A stretch of 55,112 nucleotides of DNA from Holtiella sp036655075 (GCF_036655075.1 NZ_JAVVQU010000018.1:1-55112), one strand, 5' to 3'. Counted from the first letter of the stretch, positions 1-8,411 are shown. Made by a program: numbers and translations. The notes: generated from the sequence alone by a model not told the origin.

Positions 1-658
1 TTCTATCACCTATATTCTTAGACAATGATACTTTCGTAATGGCAAAGCCTATAGCGACTGCTCCACGTCCATAAAGTGAAAGGGTGAGTGTAGAGGGTGC
101 TTGTGTAGTTAAAACATAAGATGCTTGAGTACTTTGGTTAGTACCTGTTATCGTAACAGAAGGCGTATTCGTTCCAGTCAAGGAAGGTGGGTTTCCACCT
201 ATAGTACTTAGTAAATCCCATGCGCCACCATCGGTCAAAAGTTCCAAGTATTCAGTGTATTGAGGGAATTTATTAGTACTTTCTGCATCTGCAACTACAG
301 CGGTATAATTAGGAACAGGATTTCCATTGCTATCCTTAACAACAATATTACTTAATACTAATGTACTAGCTGATGAATAAGCTGAAAGTAATGGAGTACG
401 CAAGGCTACATTACCTTGGATATTTGTATATTGTCCTAATCCAAATTGTGAATATTGTAGTGGGGGTTGAGAAGTAGTGAAAGGAACGATAGAACTTCCT
501 AATGATTCAATATCAAATGTAACGGTGGAACCATCGTTTAAAGTTCCGGTAATACCTAACTGAGTTTGACCAGGGTTTAAAACTAAGTTTTCAAAATTAA
601 CCCACCCTATTCCACCTGCACTTGGCCCAGAGCCAGGGTTTGCATATACTAATGACAT
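1..658 (-). CDS. Surface adhesin-like protein, N-terminal part (cut by window edge)
   Basis: The frame reads from ATG at 658 to the window edge without a stop, giving 219 residues of a longer protein. It starts MSLVYANPGSGPSAGGIGW and is rich in Gly, Ser, Thr, Asn and Leu, with no signal peptide, transmembrane segment or cysteine cluster. The composition and alternating hydrophobic pattern suggest beta-sandwich surface domains. A segment around residues 24-50 (NLVLNPGQTQLGITGTLNDG) reminds me of the N-terminal region of CshA-like and other bacterial fibrillar proteins, but this is weak. A ribosome site (AAGGAGGAATAT) precedes the start. It lies 43 bases downstream of the SIALEE/NAE gene at 702-974 on the same strand and is probably co-transcribed. 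Absence of a secretion signal fits a mother-cell protein deposited on the spore. The function is inferred. Confidence 0.6.
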   Translation of the reverse strand, partial: MSLVYANPGSGPSAGGIGWVNFENLVLNPGQTQLGITGTLNDGSTVTFDIESLGSSIVPFTTSQPPLQYSQFGLGQYTNIQGNVALRTPLLSAYSSASTLVLSNIVVKDSNGNPVPNYTAVVADAESTNKFPQYTEYLELLTDGGAWDLLSTIGGNPPSLTGTNTPSVTITGTNQSTQASYVLTTQAPSTLTLSLYGRGAVAIGFAITKVSLSKNIGDR

Positions 659-701
659 TTATATTCCTCCTTGTTTAAATAAAATTTAATAGAAAATAGG
701 T

Positions 702-974
702 CTATTGACATATCATACATTTAAGCAAACTAAGCTTTGACTGTAATACAGTTTCCAAGCTAATGATTGCATCCACTGTATTTTTTACAGATTTATTGGC
801 TGCAATAATTTGTTGTGGCGTGACAGCAGGTTGAGAGATGATAGTATTTAACTTTTCACTTTCAGCATTCAAGATATGTGCAATTGAATTTTCTTCTAAT
901 GCAATAGATTCAATTAGATCTCCCACTGATTGTTCGCGTGTAATATTACTTGGTTTGATGACAGGCATTCCCAT
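702..974 (-). CDS. Small helical SIALEE/NAE-module protein
   Basis: A 90-residue protein with a good ribosome site (AAGGAGGGTG) before ATG. It opens MGMPVIKPSNITREQSVGDL and continues with the block SIALEENSIAHILNAESEKL, followed by NKSV about 25 residues later and a terminal helix with paired leucines. The same order of blocks occurs in the proteins at 46522-46818, 46911-47267 and 48458-49099, and at the C-termini of 1154-2254 and 40762-43722. The module is predicted to be two or three amphipathic helices. Similar short proteins are known to me from Bacillus, Paenibacillus and Clostridium as uncharacterised proteins. It probably forms an operon with the surface gene at 1-658. I infer a docking or oligomerisation role on the spore surface; no enzyme motif is present. 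Confidence 0.75.
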   Translation of the reverse strand: MGMPVIKPSNITREQSVGDLIESIALEENSIAHILNAESEKLNTIISQPAVTPQQIIAANKSVKNTVDAIISLETVLQSKLSLLKCMICQ

Positions 975-1039
975 AATACACCCTCCTTATATAGAATTTT
1001 GTTGGAACAATTTTCAAAAAAATGCATATACTGAAATGT

Positions 1040-1066
1040 ACCTATTGATTTTGTAAACATACCCTT
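1040..1066 (+). promoter_or_regulatory. Weak sigma-K-like promoter candidate
   Basis: AC at 1040-1041, 16 bases, then CATACCCTT, which matches CATANNNTA except the last base. It lies 88 bases before the 1154 gene. A second near-match (AC at 1007-1008, then CATATACTG at 1025) lies just upstream, so the true start cannot be chosen by eye. Confidence 0.3.
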
Positions 1067-1153
1067 TAAGTGGGAACATTCCAGGTACACTGTACTATAT
1101 GCTGAAAAGTAATCTTTGGTGACTAAATTTTATTAATTAAAGGGGGAAAGTAG

Positions 1154-2254
1154 ATGGATAACCAAAAACGTTGCTGTACTTGTATGAGAACATTCTATTT
1201 GGAGGACATTACAAGTATAACTTTTAATGGATTACGCTTTGTTTGTTTAGATCCATGCAACAGTAGAATCATTTTAGTAGATGAAAGTTTTAATACATTA
1301 GAAACGATATGCGCACAACATAAATATACGAGTATCTGTTTTGATAGTATAGAGAGGTGCTACTGGGCTATTTCAGATAACAATGCATCTGTAATTTATC
1401 AGATTGATTCATGCTTTAATGAAATAAATAAAATTTATATAAAAAATATTAGACGATTTAAGGCAACAGGAATAAGCTATAATTGCTGCGAGAAAAAAAT
1501 ATGGATTGCATTTCCTAGTTATACCGGATATTTGGAAAAGGGGTGCGATAATCTAGTCTATATACAAAATAGACAGGAAACAATGATTAACAAGGCAATT
1601 TTATCTTTGCCCCTTTGTGAAGTAGTTTCCTATCAAGAGGATTGTAAGCAATTTATAGAAGTTTGTGTTCCAGAAGGCTACAAAGATTTTAATAGAGGTA
1701 TTCCAAAAGGATATACTGTAGAGGACATATGCCTAGTTTCATGTATGAATAATAAAATAGAACAGTTCACTAGCTATAAGATTTGTTTACTCTTATCGGA
1801 AAATTGTTCTCATAAGAGGGGGATACTGATGTGTGATCTTCAGTTTTACGAAAATCAAGCACCTAAATTTAGTTGCGAAAATTTCGAAGAAATGAATAGT
1901 GAGTGCAATTGTAGCAACTGTTGTGAGCAACAAAATTGTCGTGATGATTCTTTGTATTTTAAGAAACGCTACTATAAGGCTAAATACGAAGTTATTCATT
2001 CTATTGCATTAGAGGAAGCTGCTATTGCACATATTTTAAATGCAGAAGGAGAAAAAATACAAAAGGCGGTAGCGCTTTGTGATAATATAGATAAGTTACT
2101 ATGTGTAAATGACTCAGTAAAACAAACTATTATTCATATTACACAATTAGAGTCACAATTATATTTAAAGCTAGAAAGCATTCAAAAAAATGATGTGTGT
2201 GATTGTTGTGAAATGTATGACGAGTGTATGAAAGATTTGAATGAGTATATGTAA
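1154..2254 (+). CDS. Beta-propeller-like protein with C-terminal SIALEE/NAE helical module
   Basis: A 366-residue protein. Residues 1 to about 235 contain several 40-50-residue units with hydrophobic strands and WI/AIS/YQID-type turns (for example RIILVDESFNTLETI), which look like blades of a small beta-propeller comparable to the N-terminus of the 14335-18129 protein. A Cys-rich linker (CNCSNCCEQQNC, about 250-261) follows, then a C-terminal module beginning IHSIALEEAAIAHILNAEGE (about 279-298) with a later NDSV block. The last 16 residues hold another CDCCEMYDEC cluster. There is no signal peptide. A GGGGGAAAG ribosome site precedes ATG at 1154. The many cysteines fit a disulfide-linked spore-coat protein. 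The propeller is inferred from pattern only; the C-terminal module is clear from its paralogues. Confidence 0.7.
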   Translation: MDNQKRCCTCMRTFYLEDITSITFNGLRFVCLDPCNSRIILVDESFNTLETICAQHKYTSICFDSIERCYWAISDNNASVIYQIDSCFNEINKIYIKNIRRFKATGISYNCCEKKIWIAFPSYTGYLEKGCDNLVYIQNRQETMINKAILSLPLCEVVSYQEDCKQFIEVCVPEGYKDFNRGIPKGYTVEDICLVSCMNNKIEQFTSYKICLLLSENCSHKRGILMCDLQFYENQAPKFSCENFEEMNSECNCSNCCEQQNCRDDSLYFKKRYYKAKYEVIHSIALEEAAIAHILNAEGEKIQKAVALCDNIDKLLCVNDSVKQTIIHITQLESQLYLKLESIQKNDVCDCCEMYDECMKDLNEYM

Positions 2255-2257
2255 ATG

Positions 2258-2306
2258 AAGAGAAAAGGTAAGGTGCTTATTTAAAAGCATCTTACCTTTT
2301 CTCTTA
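2258..2306 (+). terminator. Rho-independent terminator
   Basis: A near-perfect 19-base stem (AAGAGAAAAGGTAAGGTGC paired with its complement ending at 2305, one G-T pair) with a ten-base loop, directly after the 1154-2254 stop. The T-rich right arm supplies the tail. Confidence 0.75.
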
Positions 2307-2594
2307 GATGACAATTCCAATGAAGTATTTAAATATTTAGAGGCCATAACAGAAGGGGTTGAAAAATTCTAAAAAGATTACTTATTCTATAATTTGCAAT
2401 AAGTATCTAAAAGTGTTAATATGAGAATAAGATATTTGTATAGTTAAAGTGTGCAACAACCATTTTAACGCTGTGGATCAAAGTAACTAATCTTCGATGA
2501 TTCGTTCAACAACTCCTTACGAGGAAGACTTTCCTTTGATAAACTATAAGTATGAGTAGATTTAAAATACAATAAAGGCAGAGGAGGAGAATGG
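2307..2594 (+). other. Non-coding leader region before the CarD gene
   Basis: This stretch holds no convincing gene. It contains a sigma-A-like promoter (2394-2422) and a possible stem formed by ATCAAAG at 2477 and CTTTGAT ending at 2540, with an inner TCTTC/GAAGA pairing, so the transcript would carry a leader of roughly 165 bases that may be structured. I recognise no known riboswitch. Confidence 0.3.
2394..2422 (+). promoter_or_regulatory. Sigma-A-like promoter before CarD gene
   Basis: TTGCAA, 17 bases, TAATAT. The -35 matches TTGACA at four of six positions and the spacing is ideal. It would give a leader of about 165 bases. Confidence 0.35.
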
Positions 2595-3098
2595 ATGTTT
2601 GAAGTAGGTGATTACATCGTTTACGGTTCTAACAATGTGTGTAAGGTGGAAGAAATCGGGAAAATGGATTTCCAAGAGCCTTCTAATGAAAGAGAGTACT
2701 ATTTATTAGTGCCTATCTATGCACCAGCTAGCAAAGTGTTTACTCCAACAGATAACAACAAAGTTGCCATGCGTCCTGTCATGACCCCGAAAGAGGCATG
2801 GGCGTTACTTGATGAAGTGAAAGATATTGAAGCACTAGAGATTGCGGATTTTAGAAGAAAAGAAGAGACCTATAAGCAAGCTATGCGTAGCTGTAAGTGT
2901 AGAGAATGGGTCAAAGTCATTAAGATGGTGTACGGCCTCAGAGAAGAGCGTAAAGCTGAGGGCAAGAAAATGACGGCAAGTGATGAGAAATATTTTAATT
3001 TGGCAAAAGAAGAACTTAACAAAGAATTGGCTTTCGTACTGAATATGCCAAAAGAAGAAGTAGAGCCTTTAATCTTAGAAAAAATAAAGCTAGCTTAG
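2595..3098 (+). CDS. CarD-family transcription regulator
   Basis: A 167-residue protein that starts MFEVGDYIVYGSNNVCKVEEIG, the typical N-terminal fold of CarD and of the RNA-polymerase-interacting domain of Mfd. Residues 1 to about 65 form this domain; the rest is helical and charged, as in the CarD C-terminal DNA-contacting part. Known CarD proteins bind the RNA polymerase beta subunit and modulate open-complex stability, for example at rRNA promoters. GAGGAGGAGA precedes the start. An earlier ATG at 2591 is out of frame and reaches a stop after three codons, so 2595 is the start. The gene stands alone between terminators. Length is usual for the family. Confidence 0.88.
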   Translation: MFEVGDYIVYGSNNVCKVEEIGKMDFQEPSNEREYYLLVPIYAPASKVFTPTDNNKVAMRPVMTPKEAWALLDEVKDIEALEIADFRRKEETYKQAMRSCKCREWVKVIKMVYGLREERKAEGKKMTASDEKYFNLAKEELNKELAFVLNMPKEEVEPLILEKIKLA

Positions 3099-3121
3099 TC
3101 CCCTCTAAGCTAGCTTTTTTG
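3087..3121 (+). terminator. Rho-independent terminator overlapping the CarD stop
   Basis: A perfect 12-base stem (AAGCTAGCTTAG with CTAAGCTAGCTT), six-base loop and seven T residues. The left arm includes the last CarD codons and its TAG stop. Confidence 0.9.
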
Positions 3122-3182
3122 ATAGACATAAATTTTGAACGGTAGTATTGGGGCGAAAATGGATCTTTTTTAAAATAAAATA

Positions 3183-3210
3183 TTGTAAAGGATAATAATT
3201 CGTATATAAT
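3183..3210 (+). promoter_or_regulatory. Sigma-A-like promoter before trxB
   Basis: TTGTAA, 16 bases, perfect TATAAT. It lies about 100 bases upstream of the trxB start, in a region with no other gene. Confidence 0.55.
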
Positions 3211-3312
3211 AATATTGTAGAATGTATTTTAAAGCATATTATATCTATAAAGTGCATAGCTATCTTTAGAATGAAAATACTAGGCTTAACATTTAGGTAA
3301 GGAGGTTAGACA

Positions 3313-4251
3313 ATGAATAAAGAAGAAAAGCAAATCGATTTAATTATTATTGGTGCGGGGCCTGCTGGTTTAACAGCTGGGATTTACGGGGCACGTGCCA
3401 ATTTAAATACATTAATATTAGAAGATGACATCATTGGTGGGCAAGTACGTTCAAGCTATACCATTGAGAACTATCCTGGGTTTAAAACGATTACAGGTGT
3501 TGAACTTGCTGAACGCATGGAAGCACAAGCTACAGCAGAAGGTGTTACTATTGATGAGTTTGATTTTATAGAAAAGGTGACACTGACAGATGATGAGAAA
3601 ATTGTGGAAACAGGAGACTACCTCTACAAGCCTAAAGCAGTAATCATTGCGACAGGTGCTAAGCCTAAAAAATTACCTATTCCTCATGAAGCGACTTACT
3701 TAGGGAAAGGGATTCACTATTGTGCTGTATGCGACGGAGCCAACTATTCAGGTGAGGTTGTAGGTGTTGTAGGTGGTGGTAATGCAGCATTAGAAGAGGC
3801 TATGTATTTAGCTAGAATGGCATCTAAAGTGCTCATCATTAGAAGGTATGATGGGTTTCATGCAGAAGCAAAAGTATTAAAAGAAGTAGAAGAGACAGCC
3901 AATATAGAAATTCTTTATCATCATGACCTTATAGATGTCGCTGGAGATCATTTTGTAGAGTATGCTAAAGTCAAAGATGTTCAAACAGGGGAGGAAAAAG
4001 AAATCCCTCTAAAGGCTGTATTTGGATATATTGGAACAGAGCCTAAGACAGATTTATTCAAACCCTTTGTCAACATTGGTGAGGATGGTTATATCTTAGC
4101 AGACGAAAGTATGCAAACAAATGTAGCGGGTGTGTATGTAGCGGGTGATGTAAGACAAAAAGAATTTAGACAGATTTCAACGGCTGTAGCCGATGGAACA
4201 ATAGCAGCTCTAAAAGCAGAAAAATATATTGTAAGCCAAAAGGAGAGATAG
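3313..4251 (+). CDS. trxB: Thioredoxin-disulfide reductase-like flavoprotein
   Basis: A 312-residue protein of the usual TrxB length. The FAD dinucleotide motif is IIGAGPAGLTAGIYGARA near residue 12, the redox-active pair is in CAVCDGA (about 137-143; CATCDG in most TrxB), the second nucleotide site is VGGGNAALEEAMYLA (about 153-167), and the C-terminal FAD motif is VYVAGDVRQKEFRQ. It should pass electrons to a thioredoxin-type protein in the cytoplasm. The usual NADPH signature HRRxxxR is altered here to IRRYDGFHAE, losing the His and the last Arg, so donor specificity may differ from NADPH. The glutaredoxin-like gene begins 2 bases after the stop, a likely redox partner in the same operon. 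GGAGG precedes ATG at 3313. Confidence 0.85.
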   Translation: MNKEEKQIDLIIIGAGPAGLTAGIYGARANLNTLILEDDIIGGQVRSSYTIENYPGFKTITGVELAERMEAQATAEGVTIDEFDFIEKVTLTDDEKIVETGDYLYKPKAVIIATGAKPKKLPIPHEATYLGKGIHYCAVCDGANYSGEVVGVVGGGNAALEEAMYLARMASKVLIIRRYDGFHAEAKVLKEVEETANIEILYHHDLIDVAGDHFVEYAKVKDVQTGEEKEIPLKAVFGYIGTEPKTDLFKPFVNIGEDGYILADESMQTNVAGVYVAGDVRQKEFRQISTAVADGTIAALKAEKYIVSQKER

Positions 4252-4253
4252 TA

Positions 4254-4484
4254 ATGATTAAAGTATATTCAGTAGAATGGTGTGGACCATGTCAAAAAGT
4301 AAAAAAATATTTAGATACAAAAGGTATACCTTATGAAGTAGTAACGGTTGCAGATGCTAAGGAAGATCGTGACGTTGTATTAAAAGTATCTGGTCAAAGA
4401 TCTGTACCTGTTACAACAATTAATCAACAAGTTATCTTAGGATTCGATAAGCAAAAGATAGATGAAGCACTAAAAACTTTATAA
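4254..4484 (+). CDS. Glutaredoxin/NrdH-like thiol-disulfide protein
   Basis: A 76-residue protein with a single thioredoxin fold. The redox motif is WCGPC at residues 9-13 and the cis-proline lies in SVPVTT (about 51-56), followed by a GFDKQKI helix typical of glutaredoxin, NrdH and YruB-like proteins. It would reduce protein disulfides in the cytosol. The start is 2 bases after trxB, so the two are translated from one message, and TrxB is the probable reductant, as for NrdH-type proteins that take electrons from thioredoxin reductase rather than glutathione. The WCGPC motif is thioredoxin-like although the size is glutaredoxin-like. The terminator at 4494 ends the operon. Confidence 0.85.
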   Translation: MIKVYSVEWCGPCQKVKKYLDTKGIPYEVVTVADAKEDRDVVLKVSGQRSVPVTTINQQVILGFDKQKIDEALKTL

Positions 4485-4493
4485 GAATAATTT

Positions 4494-4525
4494 AAAAACG
4501 AGCTGTGGCATACGGCTCGTTTTTA
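4494..4525 (+). terminator. Rho-independent terminator of trxB operon
   Basis: AAAAACGAGC pairs with GCTCGTTTTT around a short GTGGCATAC-containing loop, followed by T residues. Confidence 0.85.
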
Positions 4526-4556
4526 TTAAATAATAATTTTAAAAAGAGGATAAAGA

Positions 4557-5813
4557 ATGATAACAACTATAGGAAATGTGAAACCTTTATTAGAAGAAGC
4601 GAGTAGATGTTTAAGTTGTAAAAATGCAAGATGTCAAAAGCACTGCCCTATTCAGACACCTATTCCAGAGATTATTAAGCTTTTTCAAGAAGATAAGCTT
4701 ATAGAAGCTGGGGAAAAATTGTTTGAGAACAATCCACTATCAGCACTTTGTGCCATTGTATGCCCTCATGAGAAGCAGTGTTATGGTAACTGTATTAAAG
4801 GAATTAAGGGAGAGCCTATCCAGTTCTATGAGATGGAGCGTTACATATCCCAAAAATATTTAGAAGAAATAAGTTATAAGAAGCCAATTTTAAATGGCAA
4901 AAAAGTAGCTATTGTGGGCTCTGGTCCAGCGGGAATTACAATTGCTTTGATATTGGCGCAAAAAGGCTATGCAATTACGATCTTTGAAAAAAATGAAGAA
5001 ATAGGAGGAATGCTTCGCTATGGTATACCTAAGTTTAGACTGCCAAGAGTACTTTTAGAATTGATTCAAAAAAGGCTTTTAGAGCTAGGTGTAAAAATTA
5101 GGTATAATACCCTTATTGGCCCTGTAGTGACACTAGAGCGCCTTCAAACAGATGGCTATGAGGCTGTCTTTATAGGGACAGGTGTATGGAATCCTAAGCC
5201 ACTTAACATTAAAGGAGAGACATTAGGGCATGTGCACTATGCTGTGAACTATCTCAAATCACCTGAGTCTTATAGTCTTGGGAAAAAGGTGCTTGTTATT
5301 GGAGCAGGTAATGTGGCCATGGATGCAGCAAGAACTGCCAAGCGTAGTGGTGCGGAAGAAGTAACGATTGTCTACCGAAGAGATTTTACAGATATGCCAG
5401 CTACAAAAGTAGAGATTAAAGAAGCCCAAGAAGAAGGTGTAGGCTTTGCTACCTTTAGGACACCAGTAGAGATTACCGATGCAGGGCTCATTACTTTAGA
5501 GACAAAAGGCATGGAAGATGAAGAAGGTACAAGCCGTATTGTCAAAATTGAAGGAAGTGAAAAGTTGATACAGGCAGATGCCATCATTATTGCTGTGAGT
5601 CAAGTGCCTAAAAATAATATTGTGCTTACGGCTAGAGGTTTAGATGTGGGTACATCAGGACTTATTCTTACAGATGAGACAGGGCATACAACCCAAGAAG
5701 GTGTCTTTGCCTCAGGAGATGTGGTAACAGGTGCACGCACTGTTGTAGAAGCAGTTGCTAATGCCAAAATGGTAGCAAAAAGTATAGAGGATTTCTTGAT
5801 GGAAAAAAAGTAA
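4557..5813 (+). CDS. GltD-like NAD(P)H-dependent iron-sulfur flavoprotein
   Basis: A 418-residue protein of the glutamate synthase small subunit (GltD) family. The N-terminal ferredoxin-like region carries cysteines in CLSCKNARCQKHCPI (about 18-32) and CAIVCPHEKQCYGNC (about 65-79), expected to hold two 4Fe-4S clusters. The FAD site is VAIVGSGPAGITIA (about 119-132), the NAD(P) site VLVIGAGNVAMDAARTA (about 245-261), and ASGDVVTGARTVVEAVANA lies near the C-terminus. No large GltB subunit is adjacent, so it may work as a stand-alone reductase or supply electrons to a partner encoded elsewhere. Relatives include NfnB and PreT-type proteins. A ribosome site AGAGGA precedes ATG. It is flanked by terminators and is probably a single-gene unit. 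Confidence 0.8.
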   Translation: MITTIGNVKPLLEEASRCLSCKNARCQKHCPIQTPIPEIIKLFQEDKLIEAGEKLFENNPLSALCAIVCPHEKQCYGNCIKGIKGEPIQFYEMERYISQKYLEEISYKKPILNGKKVAIVGSGPAGITIALILAQKGYAITIFEKNEEIGGMLRYGIPKFRLPRVLLELIQKRLLELGVKIRYNTLIGPVVTLERLQTDGYEAVFIGTGVWNPKPLNIKGETLGHVHYAVNYLKSPESYSLGKKVLVIGAGNVAMDAARTAKRSGAEEVTIVYRRDFTDMPATKVEIKEAQEEGVGFATFRTPVEITDAGLITLETKGMEDEEGTSRIVKIEGSEKLIQADAIIIAVSQVPKNNIVLTARGLDVGTSGLILTDETGHTTQEGVFASGDVVTGARTVVEAVANAKMVAKSIEDFLMEKK

Positions 5814-5889
5814 GAAAATGTTGTGAATTATAGTGGAGATTTGCGTAAAGGGGATAGAGCAATAGGTGCTAAGCGAATGGGGGAATGAA

Positions 5890-5934
5890 ATTACTTATAA
5901 GAGGCAATAAGTCACTTATAAGTAATTTTTTTTG
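5890..5934 (+). terminator. Rho-independent terminator
   Basis: A perfect 12-base stem, ATTACTTATAAG with CTTATAAGTAAT, 13-base loop, followed by eight T residues. It lies about 75 bases after the GltD-like gene. Confidence 0.88.
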
Positions 5935-6107
5935 TATTTATGGGGATACTGTAATTGAATATTTTTATAGAAACAATTCATTGTTATGAATGAAAATTTT
6001 TAAAATGTATAAACATAAGATTTAAAGATTATAAAAAGGCAAAAAAGGTAGTTTTTAAGATAAAATGTAGGTGTAATAAAGTTAGCTAACTTATAAGGAG
6101 GGACATG

Positions 6108-6785
6108 ATGGAACTAATAGGAATTGTAATCGTTATTATAGGATTTGTCCTAAAGTTTGATACGATCGCGGTTGTACTAACTGCAGGTATTGTTACAGGT
6201 CTTGTAGCGGATATGGGTATCTTAGACATTTTAGGCACCATTGGCGATACGTTTATCAAGCAAAGACATATGGCACTTTACTTATTGATTCTACCAATCA
6301 TTGGAATTTCCGAGCGCTATGGACTTAAACAACGTGCTATAGAACTCATTAAAAGTATTAAAAATATGTCAACAGGGAAAATTTTATCTCTTTATTTACT
6401 TATTCGAGAGATTGCTATTGCAATGGGCTTACGTCTAGGAGGGCATGCAGAGTTTGTACGACCACTGATTGAGCCAATGGCAAATGGAGCAGCTGTTAGT
6501 CAGTACAAAGAACTGGATGAGGAAATAGAAGAGAAGATTAAAGCAGCGTCAGCAGCAGCAGACAACTATGGAAACTTCTTTGCTCAAAATATTTTTATGG
6601 CGAACTCAGGAGTACTGCTTATTGCAGGTACATTAGAAGAGTTAGGTTATACAAGCGATACACTTCAAATTGCACAAATTGCCATACCTGTAGCTATTAT
6701 TACGCTTGTACTTGGCGTCATTCAAAATATGCACTTAGACCGTAGTATTCGTAAATTAATAGAAAAGAAAAGGGGGATTAAGTAA
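6108..6785 (+). CDS. 5-oxoproline transporter subunit, DUF969 family
   Basis: About 225 residues with hydrophobic membrane segments at the N-terminus (ELIGIVIVIIGFVLKF), in the first third and near the C-terminus. The match is to the DUF969 family, which comparative genomics links to 5-oxoproline (pyroglutamate) transport together with DUF979. ATG occurs at both 6105 and 6108; the ribosome site AAGGAGGG ends at 6102, so the second ATG has the better spacing. The stop overlaps the next start by one base (TAATG), a sign of translational coupling. Pyroglutamyl peptidase follows, so the whole unit probably handles 5-oxoproline. The substrate is established for the family by association, not shown here. 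Confidence 0.82.
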   Translation: MELIGIVIVIIGFVLKFDTIAVVLTAGIVTGLVADMGILDILGTIGDTFIKQRHMALYLLILPIIGISERYGLKQRAIELIKSIKNMSTGKILSLYLLIREIAIAMGLRLGGHAEFVRPLIEPMANGAAVSQYKELDEEIEEKIKAASAAADNYGNFFAQNIFMANSGVLLIAGTLEELGYTSDTLQIAQIAIPVAIITLVLGVIQNMHLDRSIRKLIEKKRGIK

Positions 6786-7699
6786 TGGGAGACTTCTTAT
6801 TAGAACTTTTTTATGTATTAGTAGGATGTTTAATGTACTTAGTTGCCTTTAACATCTTTAAGGATGAAACGCATAAAAGTCGTATGGGGACAACAGCATT
6901 CTGGGCCATTTTAGGGAGTATCTTTATCTTTGGAAGCTACTTGCCAGGTACAGTAGTAGGTGGACTTTTAATTGTGATAGGTTTACTTACTGCAACTAAG
7001 CAAGTGAATATGGGTAAAGTGGATGCACCCGATCATGCATTTACAGTAGAACAGGCTAAAAAACTAGGGAACAAAATTTTCCTCCCTTCTTTAGCTATTG
7101 TGATTATTGTTGTATGTGTGGCGAAGTTTACAAGTTTGAGTGGCGTAGTAGCCATTGGGATTGCAGCGTGTATCACTCTTGGATTTACACTACTGCTTAC
7201 TAAAGCACCTGTAAGTGCAGTGGCAAAGGATGGAAACCGCATGCTTCAAGCTATTGGGGCTCTATGCATTTTACCTCAACTTTTAGCTTCTCTTGGCACA
7301 CTCTTTACAGAGGCAGGAGTAGGTGATGTCATTTCTCAAGGGATTGCGGTAGTTATTCCAGAAGGCAATATTTTACTTGGAGTGACGGCATATTGTTTAG
7401 GCATGGCGATCTTCACTATGATTATGGGCAATGCTTTTGCAGCTTTTTCGGTGATTACAGTAGGAATTGGTGTACCTTTTGTATTTGCACAAGGTGGTGA
7501 TGTAATTATTGCCTCTACCCTTGCTTTAACGGCAGGATACTGTGGTACACTACTTACACCTATGGCAGCTAACTTTAATGTGCTTCCAGCAGTATTATTG
7601 CAAACTAAAGATAAGAATGCAGTTATCAAGCATCAAGCAGTACTCGCTATCCCTCTTCTTATCATCCATATTGTGCTGATGTACTTTTGGGCATTCTAG
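6785..7699 (+). CDS. 5-oxoproline transporter subunit, DUF979 family
   Basis: A 304-residue integral membrane protein with about nine hydrophobic segments. It contains a central GNAFAAFSVITVGIGVPF stretch and a Gly-rich AGYCGTLLTPMAANFNVLPA region near the C-terminus, characteristic of DUF979. It is translationally coupled to the DUF969 gene (one-base overlap) and followed after 70 bases by pcp. The two membrane proteins are expected to form one transporter for 5-oxoproline in the cytoplasmic membrane. No ATP-binding protein is nearby, so it is probably a secondary transporter. Confidence 0.83.
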   Translation: MGDFLLELFYVLVGCLMYLVAFNIFKDETHKSRMGTTAFWAILGSIFIFGSYLPGTVVGGLLIVIGLLTATKQVNMGKVDAPDHAFTVEQAKKLGNKIFLPSLAIVIIVVCVAKFTSLSGVVAIGIAACITLGFTLLLTKAPVSAVAKDGNRMLQAIGALCILPQLLASLGTLFTEAGVGDVISQGIAVVIPEGNILLGVTAYCLGMAIFTMIMGNAFAAFSVITVGIGVPFVFAQGGDVIIASTLALTAGYCGTLLTPMAANFNVLPAVLLQTKDKNAVIKHQAVLAIPLLIIHIVLMYFWAF

Positions 7700-7769
7700 A
7701 AAGTTTATCTACTGAATCAAAATACAATAATAGCATGATATAAGCTATAGGTCTGAAAGGAAATCTATT

Positions 7770-8411
7770 ATGAAAATACTCATTACAGGATTTGACCCAT
7801 TTGGGGGAGAGCCTATTAACCCAGCCTTAGAAGCTGTGAAGAAATTACCAGATACTATTGGGGGAGCACAAGTAATTAAACTTGAAATTCCAACAGTATT
7901 TAACAAAAGCTTAGAAAAGATTGAAGAAGCGATACAAGTTCATCATCCTGATGTGGTTGTATCTATTGGACAAGCAGGTGGACGATTTGGGATAACACCT
8001 GAGCGTGTGGCAATCAACGTAGATGATGCACGTATTGAAGACAATGAAGGGCAACAACCAGTAGATAGCCCAGTTTTTGAAGAGGGTGAGAATGCTTATT
8101 TTACAAACTTACCAGTAAAAGCTATGGTAGCGGAAATGGTGAAGGCAGGCATCCCTGCTTCACTCTCCAATACAGCGGGTACCTTTGTCTGTAACCACGT
8201 GATGTACGGGATACTGTACATGATTCATAAGCATTATCCACATATGAAGGGTGGATTTATCCATGTACCTTATATTCCACAACAAGTAGTGACCAAGGGG
8301 AATATGCCATCTATGTCTCTTGAGGACATTACAAAAGGTCTTGAAATTTGCTTGCGTACCATGAGTGAAGTAGATGAAGACTTAAAAGTAGCAGCCGGCA
8401 CTATTTGCTAA
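7770..8411 (+). CDS. pcp: Pyroglutamyl-peptidase I
   Basis: A 213-residue cytosolic cysteine peptidase (family C15) that removes N-terminal pyroglutamate from peptides and releases 5-oxoproline. It starts MKILITGFDPFGGEPINPA, the family signature. The catalytic triad is visible as Glu78 in GITPERVAINV, Cys141 in GTFVCNHVMY and His165 in GFIHVPYIP, spaced as in characterised enzymes (Glu81, Cys144, His168). Length matches the family. GAAAGGAAAT precedes ATG. The upstream transporter pair moves the product or substrate, and the gene at 8487 can also generate 5-oxoproline, so the locus is a coherent pyroglutamate module. No 5-oxoprolinase (PxpABC) is present in this window. Confidence 0.93.
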   Translation: MKILITGFDPFGGEPINPALEAVKKLPDTIGGAQVIKLEIPTVFNKSLEKIEEAIQVHHPDVVVSIGQAGGRFGITPERVAINVDDARIEDNEGQQPVDSPVFEEGENAYFTNLPVKAMVAEMVKAGIPASLSNTAGTFVCNHVMYGILYMIHKHYPHMKGGFIHVPYIPQQVVTKGNMPSMSLEDITKGLEICLRTMSEVDEDLKVAAGTIC

